64,000 nucleotides of DNA, from assembly GCF_910592395.1 (NCBI RefSeq), contig NC_088308.1, forward strand, positions 27,297,501-27,361,500, in the 5' to 3' direction. This document shows positions 27,501-36,500 of the stretch, piece after piece; within the stretch, counting starts at the first letter, position 1; each line of letters begins with the position of its first letter. The stretch comes from Lineus longissimus. Its lineage: Eukaryota > Nemertea > Pilidiophora > Heteronemertea > Lineidae. The notes under the pieces were generated by a model. It searched no databases, had not been told where the DNA came from, and worked only from the letters and a program-made list of their open reading frames with translations. Made by a program: the position numbers and the translations under genes.

Positions 27501-30500
27501 TCAGTGCCAATGCGAACATTCTGATTGGATGGATCTCAATGTGTTGTGCACTAAGATAATATTCGGTTTCAAGAATACGTTTCAGCAAATGGAATTTCAA
27601 GAACCTGGCAAGAATGAGAGCTCAAACCCATCAGTATGACACCAAAGCAATCCCCTTCTCCATGTTAATGCAAATCAATTGTTCGCACACGGCCACCAAG
27701 GTCAAACCAAGTTCAGTTAGGAATCAAGGCAAAACAATTCGATTTTCTTAATACAGTTTGGTCGGTACGATCGAAAGAAATTGTTTCAGTGTTACTTCTA
27801 AACTAAACCCAGGCGATCCACCACCTTATCAGGTTATGCGGCCCCTGTCCCTGGTCAATCCCATCCCATGTCAATCTATTGATCAATAAGTCGAACAGAT
27901 AGGATTGCCAGGACAATTTCCTTTAATGACACAATGATATCCTGACTGGATGCAAATGGTTTATCTATTCTCCCAATCACTTTGCCCGAAGGTCAATTCT
28001 AGAGTAATTTGACGGCGGGGTGTGATAGGGAATATCGGATGGTATCGAACGCTGGTTTACTTTAATTAAACGACTATCCGTCGACGATGTTGTATATATC
28101 GTGCTTGTAATTGTTTCAATTTTGGGATCCTTCCTTATACGATACTACGTTGGCATTATGACTCCCTGGAGCATTTAATTGAGGACTTTCGGAAACTCGT
28201 TGGATTGCCCCAATTCGTTCTCCCTTGATAGGTAATCCTGATTGTCTGGGCTCGATATAAGGACGTGTGTGATTATCAAAGAACGGGTACCCAAATTAGC
28301 TCATAGTGTGCCAATGTAGCCGATCAGATGACTACTTTCACTATAAGTCAAGAAGAATCCAAGGCATTCCCTGACATGTCACACCATCAATAGCTATTCA
28401 AACTTGCCTAGTGCAAAGTAACACAGCAGAAATACAGTGCTGAATATGGTTATTAATTTGACAACGCATCATCTTTCCAGGTTCTGATAATTTTCTGCTG
28501 AGAACGATAAGACAAGTGACCCAGCAGTGTCCGCAGCATTTGTATCCTGTGGGGGATGGTCTGACCTTTGAATACTGGAAGCCGTAGACCTGGCCGACTC
28601 TTCTTAGCTGCAAGTCTATCTGACTGCCCATGGCTTATGCACAATATGCTCAATCAGCCGGCATCATCGCACCGGACGGGGCTTTTTACTAGCTTAATGG
28701 CTTTTCGTGCTAGACTGGCGCATATCAAAAGGTATTCGTGAGCTAATTTGTCGGTACCACTAGGGGTGTTGCAGATGCTCTGGAGCGGGAATTGACAATG
28801 AGGATGGGAAGGACATCGCCAGTGATCGACTTGTCGATTATACGATAGACTAGTATGTGCCATGGCGAGGACGAGTCAACGTAACGAGTTTGGGATGACC
28901 AGGGCGTCATTTACAGGACAAGGCATTATCTGGCTCGGAGCCAAATTCACCATGTGTATCGCTAGCAGTGCAAATGGGTATCCTAAAGGAACCTGAGTTT
29001 CGTAGACTCCAACTCGAAACAATCTACATGACTTTATTCAAATTAACTTTCCTCGTTACAGAAATCATAATATCATAGTGGCTGAATCTATATGTATGAT
29101 CTGAAGTGAAAAGAAGACTAGGCCTGCAGTCATGGCAGTTCCTTGAAAACAAAGCTTGGCGAAAGACAAATAACAAGACGAATAAAAGGCAAATTGTCAG
29201 AATGGTATCAATCTCTAGCTTTATGTTGCTTTCGTATATGGGGGAAGCCATGGTTACCAATGTTTCCATGGCTTTATATTGGTAACTCGATGAAGCTTTG
29301 CTACAGTTACATTTTTTGCAACAACAACGACATTGACACTGAAGACACTGTATGGCGTACACGGTACCTTGGTGGAAAGTACTGGTCGAATCCATTGGCA
29401 CTCCAAAGTGTACTAGCCATGTTACGCTCCCAACAATCTTTTGATATTGATCCATGGCTTAGCCTACGTCTGTAGAGGCTAGAGATTGAAATGACAGATG
29501 TTGTTGCATTTAATCAGATTGGATTCTGTGCAGTGCAATCATTTCACATGATATAAATTTCTATGACATGAACTTTAACATGGATGTCAACCTGATGTTC
29601 TTGATATTTGCTTGAAGTTGTGTTTGGCTCTTGGTTTAAGATTACCGTCCAATGTTGAAGACAGAAAGTCGTGGGAAAAGAGTAGAGAATATTCCAAAAA
29701 TTCTAATTATTTTCAATCCATGCATGCACTGAGAAAAGATATTGTTATAACACAATACACCTCCACAAGCAACAGGTATTGGAGAGTTCCACATCTACAG
29801 AAATGCGTCCGCATGAGACCGGATTGCGCTGATAGTCTAAATGCGCGTAATTTTTGTGAACTGAATGTGGTTCGATCGAATCGCATCCGGATGCGATCCG
29901 AATGTGTTTTTTTCGCCTGCCGTCTAAATGGCCCTAATGTCCCGGCGATTATTTCCAATATGATGATTAATACTGTCATATGATTGTAACTACACAATTG
30001 TATGATTGCTATCAGTGATAATTGCTGCAGACAATTGGAATACAAAACAATATAACAATTTGGGTGATACGACCTACATGTATGGCACGAAAGCCAAGTA
30101 AGGGCAGCTATGATATTATTTGTACTTTTTTGTTCTGAATTAACCTTCTCATCGCCCCTTCAAGAGTGGTGTCTGAATTGTATTCTGTGTCACCATCAGC
30201 GCGTGTACTAAGACATGTTCGGGCAACACTATCATCCCTTCACATCAAATTAGCCGACCCTCCGAACCGTGAATGAATACCGCAGCCTGCATGGCCCACT
30301 CTTTCCTAAAACACCGGAGATGGACCAGAAACTCTCTGGTATTCCATCTGAATACCACCGCATACTCAACGATGGCACTTTATCGCAGTAATGACGGTGC
30401 GAATTGAGCAAAGCTGGCCGTGCAGCCCATGTTGATACGCAGGAAATTAGACTGTATATTATCGAAATGATGCGGCCGTCTCATATTGGTGATCGAATTT

Positions 30501-33500
30501 GCGATTGTGCTGGACGGTTCAGGCGAGTGTGTATAGCATGGTAGGGCAGAGGAATCCACTTATGGACGACATCACTAGAACAAGATGGGTTGTGAACTAC
30601 TGGCATGGTATGAAACAGGCTGAGGATTTTATTGAATCCTTTCTGCAGTTAGTAGGCCTGGGGATAAGTGTATACTTGAACCGTGTTAAAACTTGTCGTA
30701 CGTTCGATGTTACATTGCTACTTCCAATAAAAGAATCCGCACATTAATTCGACATTGAACATCGAAAGATCTCTGCCACCTTGTCTGAAATATAGATTAG
30801 TATATCTCTAACTAACTCTGTATGTACCCAGCATGGCTAAATAACTGATGAACGAGACGTTAACGGCCATGTCTTATTTATCATGTGTAATACATAGTGT
30901 CCGAGATGAGTCTCTATAAGTTCTATGGCCGTCCAGTGTTTTGTCATATAGGCGGAGGCAAGGGAAGAGCACGAATGTCGTACTGGCGGACCTTCTGCGA
31001 AGATGGATGGTTACTGCGTGACGTCAAATGGTCAGATAGGTCTTTTGGTAAGGCTTTTATGCCGATGTTTTGGTTGACCTACGGGTAATCGTCACATTTA
31101 GAAGATTATGATGTAAAGTATGGTAACAAAACTGAAAATAGCCATCCTTGTGATAAAACCCGTTGGCGCAGTCAGAGAGCCAGAGATAGAGAAGAAAAAA
31201 CATGCTTTTGAATGAATTTATAGAACTCAACTTATACCACCGTTGGGATTTCAATATTTTCGCCTTGTTTATCGATAACAAATACTAGTACAAACGTCCC
31301 GAATGCATGGCCCAAGTGATTTCCCCGGCCAATTGTCGGGCCTTGAAACTACAATATAGAAATTACGATAGGATGCTGTTACAGTAGGAAAAAGCACCTC
31401 CAACGATCCCGAGTAGAACAAAACAGGTTGCTATAGAAACACAGATATTTTGGAAGTTTGCGCCTCCGGAGCCTAATATTTCTCGCACGGCGTCTACGTC
31501 GAAAGGCAAGCAATAGCCGATACTGGTGGGCTGTGAAGAGTCTTAAGGTGTTAGGGGGGATTAGTTTCACAAGTGTGATCCTATTGTTTGGCACGGTCTG
31601 GCGGTTCTGTAGAAGGTAGATGTTGTTAATTGCGACCGACTGGGATACGACACGCATTGAATGGGTGACAGGGAGTTGAGCGGATGGACTTCCTTGAAAA
31701 TATGAAAACCGCTTTTAAATGATACTAAGTAACTGAAGTCCGGTGTGTATGTCATGCAGGGAAGTCTTGCAGTGCCTGTTGAATTATGATACCTGGCCAA
31801 ATATAGGATTTGTTACACAACAAAACCATACGTGTCTCGGACGACTTCACAGTTAGTTACCTTGAAGCAGCAGTAGTGCTACTGCCTGAAGGGAAGTTGG
31901 CAGTGTTCGCTGGCCGGTAAAGATGAACAGCAGTTCCCTGGCAAGGCTAAAGATATAGCATCGCTGTTGTAGAGCAAACTAATTTCGTATGCATTGGCCT
32001 GTCAGTACTTATTTATGCGATGTCACGTCTGTGTGTTGGTATGCCAGGCATCCCTGTTACATGATGCTAGGATGAAATTGGTATGGGGTCGAAGGTAAAA
32101 GCAAGACAACTAGATAGTCTAACTAGACATCGACGAACTGCCTTCTTGGCTGCACCACAAGCAGAGGTCATTCACCTCGAATAGTCCCATGTGAGTCGTA
32201 TCGCGATTCACGTCAACACTAAAACGTAGAAGGAAGATAACGCCGGATCAATCGTAGGTAACAGGGCTTGACTAGTAGTTTACATGCTGTAACATCATCT
32301 GCAGCAGCGAATAAAGTACATTTCACGTGATCGTGAGAAATGCGTAGCAAAGAAAAGGTTCCACGCCATACAACAGTTTTGAATATAGGCTTTATCAAAG
32401 GAACTCTTGCGTTATAATCGTTACTTCTACTTATACCTTTAAAGCTCTCATCACATGGCGTGCTGGCCCATAGATGCCATCGACATTGGGCATGGCAAAA
32501 TATAACGGCATCCAGTATATTCGACTGTTATATGGTAGCAGAGCGTAGTTTCAATTTACGGATCTCTGGGTTTTGTGCCTAGTACGCTTTCGCTGCATTC
32601 TGAATTTTAGGCCCAATACAGAACATGCAACTGGCCACAGAATCCACCGACTTGCCATATTTTCATTAGCCGTTATGTCCTTGGTTACCGCGCTGAAATT
32701 GCTCTAGGATTAATTTCATCGTTTTTTATATGTCTGATGGCAGACTAGGTTCTGACCATTCCCTGATAAACGAGGAAACAAAAAAGGGGAAGAATGTCGT
32801 TAAGATGTTATGAAATACCATGAGACATAGCACCACTATGATACGGATCTCCAAGATGTCAACATTCGGGAGTTAACATCGATATGAAGACAGCCCTATG
32901 CTTTGAATACGATCCGATGCCAAGAAACCTATGCGCAGTATCGCAATCAATTCTTCATCCCCAAACTCGGGGGAAATAAGCGGAGACACTCGCGCCTTAA
33001 GGAAGCAATTGAGGTGTCAAATAATGTGAGCGTTGTTTATTGGTAAATTCCTGTTGAAAAAACAGTACTAAGCCACATATATTGTGCTGTAAAACGACCG
33101 GAGAAGACACCAAAGTGTTGGTTATTCGGTATAGGCATAACCAAGCCTAATTACAGCCACATCGTCACGGCTCTCAGGACCCTACAGTCGAGATGTTACC
33201 TCTGAGAGAGGCAGCATCAACCAATCATTCTCCTCCGATATGCTAGTGTCAATAATGTACCCGCTCTGTGGTACGAGACACGAGTCTTGATGTTCGTGTA
33301 TTGGCAACAATAGCAAGGTCGGCGGTGCCATAAGAGGATTGTTGCCTCACCATGAGGCATCCCTGTGTCAGCAGCTATTGATCACACTTCTTTAGCTAAC
33401 ACGGTTGGTGACTGGGACCAACGCTGAAGCATACATGTACGTGTGTACGATGAGTGTGTTAATGTGTCATGAGAGGACGTTGAGAAAACGTACAGTGATG

Positions 33501-36500
33501 TACACGTACACTTTCCACACTCCCTTTGTTCTACATCCGTGCACACAGTGATTTCAGACTGCAATGAATATCTCACCAAAACTGAATGTAGCTGTTGGCC
33601 TATCTAACATTTGAAAAACGTGAACAAAACCACTTCAAAACTCTTGCAAAAATCATTATTAGTGATCAGCATTTAATCTGTTGCTACAGGAGGAGGCACA
33701 TGGAGGAGAATAGGCACATTATCCTCCTTGTGGTAAATGAATGCCAAGAGTAGTAATAGCAGTTGACCGAGTCAAGATCACGTCCATTGCAGATGTTGCT
33801 TTCTTCTTCCAACGTGAGAATCCAATAGACCAATCCCCTCTTCAAAAACATCGAACATGAAGACGAGAAGAAGGAAGCCTTTCAACATAACCTTGTTAAA
33901 AGTTTTTACCACAAGCTGATTTCATACATCGAATTCCTTTCGCATGTCTCAAATTTTTACCGTGTCTTTCATTTCTTTGATGGCCTTGAATAGCACAGGT
34001 TCATCGTCGTACGGAAAGCACCGCACCTTGCTGGCTTCTTCTATATACCGGGTAGTAATCTCTTGAAAACCACCACAAAATCGCTCTTATTAGCAAAAGC
34101 AGAAAACGTGAAGCAATCAAGGGTAAAAACTATTATTTACGATAACAGAGATAACAATGCTTGTTCGACATAAAATATTTCAATATCCCAGCGCCCATTT
34201 TCCCCTCCAGAAATGCAGAATTGTCTGTGATGTAATTTTTATTAGCACAACATATCCGGGCCGTATCGTGGGGAGGCAAACATGTTAATCACTCGGCTAT
34301 GAGACGGCCCTGGATAATTTTTTATCATTTCTATTTTTCGTATTTTTTCATACCTTTTCCATATTTCATACCTCCTTATACTGTGCACAAACAACTTGAG
34401 AATTGACACACCGTGTGATATCATGTCTATTTAGAGCACCCAATTTTCCGTTTGTCTGCACACAAGGTTCGTTTTGCTAGTTAATGATATTGTCAGGAAG
34501 CTAGGCTCATCATATAAACAAACACCTTTTACATAAATCACAAATGCAAGGTTCATGTTACGAAACAGACTACCTACTGAAAAAAGCTTTAAATTGAACA
34601 GGAACTCAAACTCTATGATGAAAGAGACAGGAGAGGTTATGACGTAAACGTGTTCAGTGACATTAAATGGCTGCACTAAGGGCTAGCCTGTCTACTGAGA
34701 AAGCTAGTCAAGGTCTAGACAGACATGGCTAAGGAAAGAAAGGCATACAAGACTCATTCGTACAGAGTGTACTAAAATGCTTTCTTGTGCTAATAAAACT
34801 TCTAACCACGTAAAAATGAAACTTATTTGTTTAATTGGACTGTTGGGAATAAGAATGTAAATATTTCATCTGAACATGAAGGTTACACAAATGTGTATAT
34901 GATGTCTGTTTAGTAAAACGTATTGGATTCAATGTAAAGTATCATTTTAATATCTCAACTCACGCAGAAAAAAATGGTCCATTCCACGTCTAGTTCATGT
35001 CGATAGTTGAACAGTGTCATGTACCATACACTAGTAATACACTAGTCATGATGTCGGCGAAGTGAGTGTTAAACGCTTATTTCTCACTAGAGTACGCGAA
35101 ACCATATCGCAATGATACTATATGATACAGACACTGCATGGTAACCTTCTTTTGGAGCCATGAGTCAGATCTGGAGACAAAAATTACCCTCATATGTATA
35201 CCAGTACGATACTGTGTTTGGATTCAAATGCTCTATGATAACGTTTTGAATAATTTAATAAGGCAGTCCCCGCGTGAGTCTGCAAAAACGAAACATTACA
35301 TCCATCATAATTCATCCACAATGCATTTCATGGCACATGTACAGTGAGTGATATTTTAGATAACACTCCCTTTGTTTAAACAACCGGGCGACGAATACGC
35401 TGATACCCATGAGACTGCCGAATTATACAGATTTGCATTTGAAGACGCAGTCCAAATCCCCACACCGGTCACGCAGTCGCCTTCTCGCACTGGAATTCTA
35501 ATATTTTGACCGCAATGAACTTTCTTTCGACGCCAATGGGTCTCCTACACTAGTGTACATTATGACCAGTAGGTGGTGTGTAATCGAGTGAGTTGATTAG
35601 TATTCACATTTGGGGTGGATATGAGTGTTTGGTTCACACCTCGTTGACTCCATTCAACATAAGTCTTTGATCTGCTATTTATTGCCCTATTTTGGGGAAC
35701 CCTGGTTTTTACACGGGTTATTTTAGATATCGGACCATTCAGGGAAAAGTCGGACAATGTCGGATTTTTATAGGGATAAATCGGGAAATAGTTTGAGAAA
35801 CCATTAAGAAGTCGGAAAAAGCTTGTTCTCTCATCAGTTTGGTTGGCCTCAAAGGCACAATTCAATAAATACTGACCCTAAGATTTTCTCATAAAAAGGT
35901 CCCCCGTCACATCGCTTGGTGGTCTTTCCTGACAATCTGTCTTAAATGTAACCAACCTGGTTTGATACTGCTGTGTTTTGCGTTGGATTCGCAAGGGAAC
36001 AGGAAAATGCCACTCGCATCACAGAAGTTGCGCAGCAATCAAATTGTCTCTTTCTAACTAAAGTTGACCCCGTGGAGGCCGATCTGTCATTTACTTTGAA
36101 TCCAAATTGATGGGGTTCTGCGATGTGGTGCCAGTGTCGTTGACAGCCACAAACAAGTTTGGTCGTTATCAACCGGCAGATTGGACCAAAATACAATAAT
36201 CTCGGCTACGTGTCTTCGTCAAGTTAGTATGCCGCTGTGACGGCCGGCTTAACTATCTGACATCTCGAATCACGCCAAACCAATTCTTTCTTCATGTGGC
36301 GGATATTTGAATCAAATGAAGATTGTGTGGTGTGGAAGCAAGAACTAACTTTTAAAAATGATGGATAGGGAAATGACACCGTTCAAGGTAAATGCCCACT
36401 CAATGTTTTCTGATTTGACAGCCTACAAGAAAAGCATTACATGAAAAGGAAAAGGTTACCGTAGAACAGGTATCGTTCAAGCTACAGGGCGAGGAGTTCA

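Noticed and set aside
29024-29475. Minus-strand frame of 143 codons and overlapping plus-strand frame of 110 codons.
   Set aside because: No family resemblance, Cys-rich tract arises from a tgcaacaacaacg-like repeat, no splice or start support; length is within chance.
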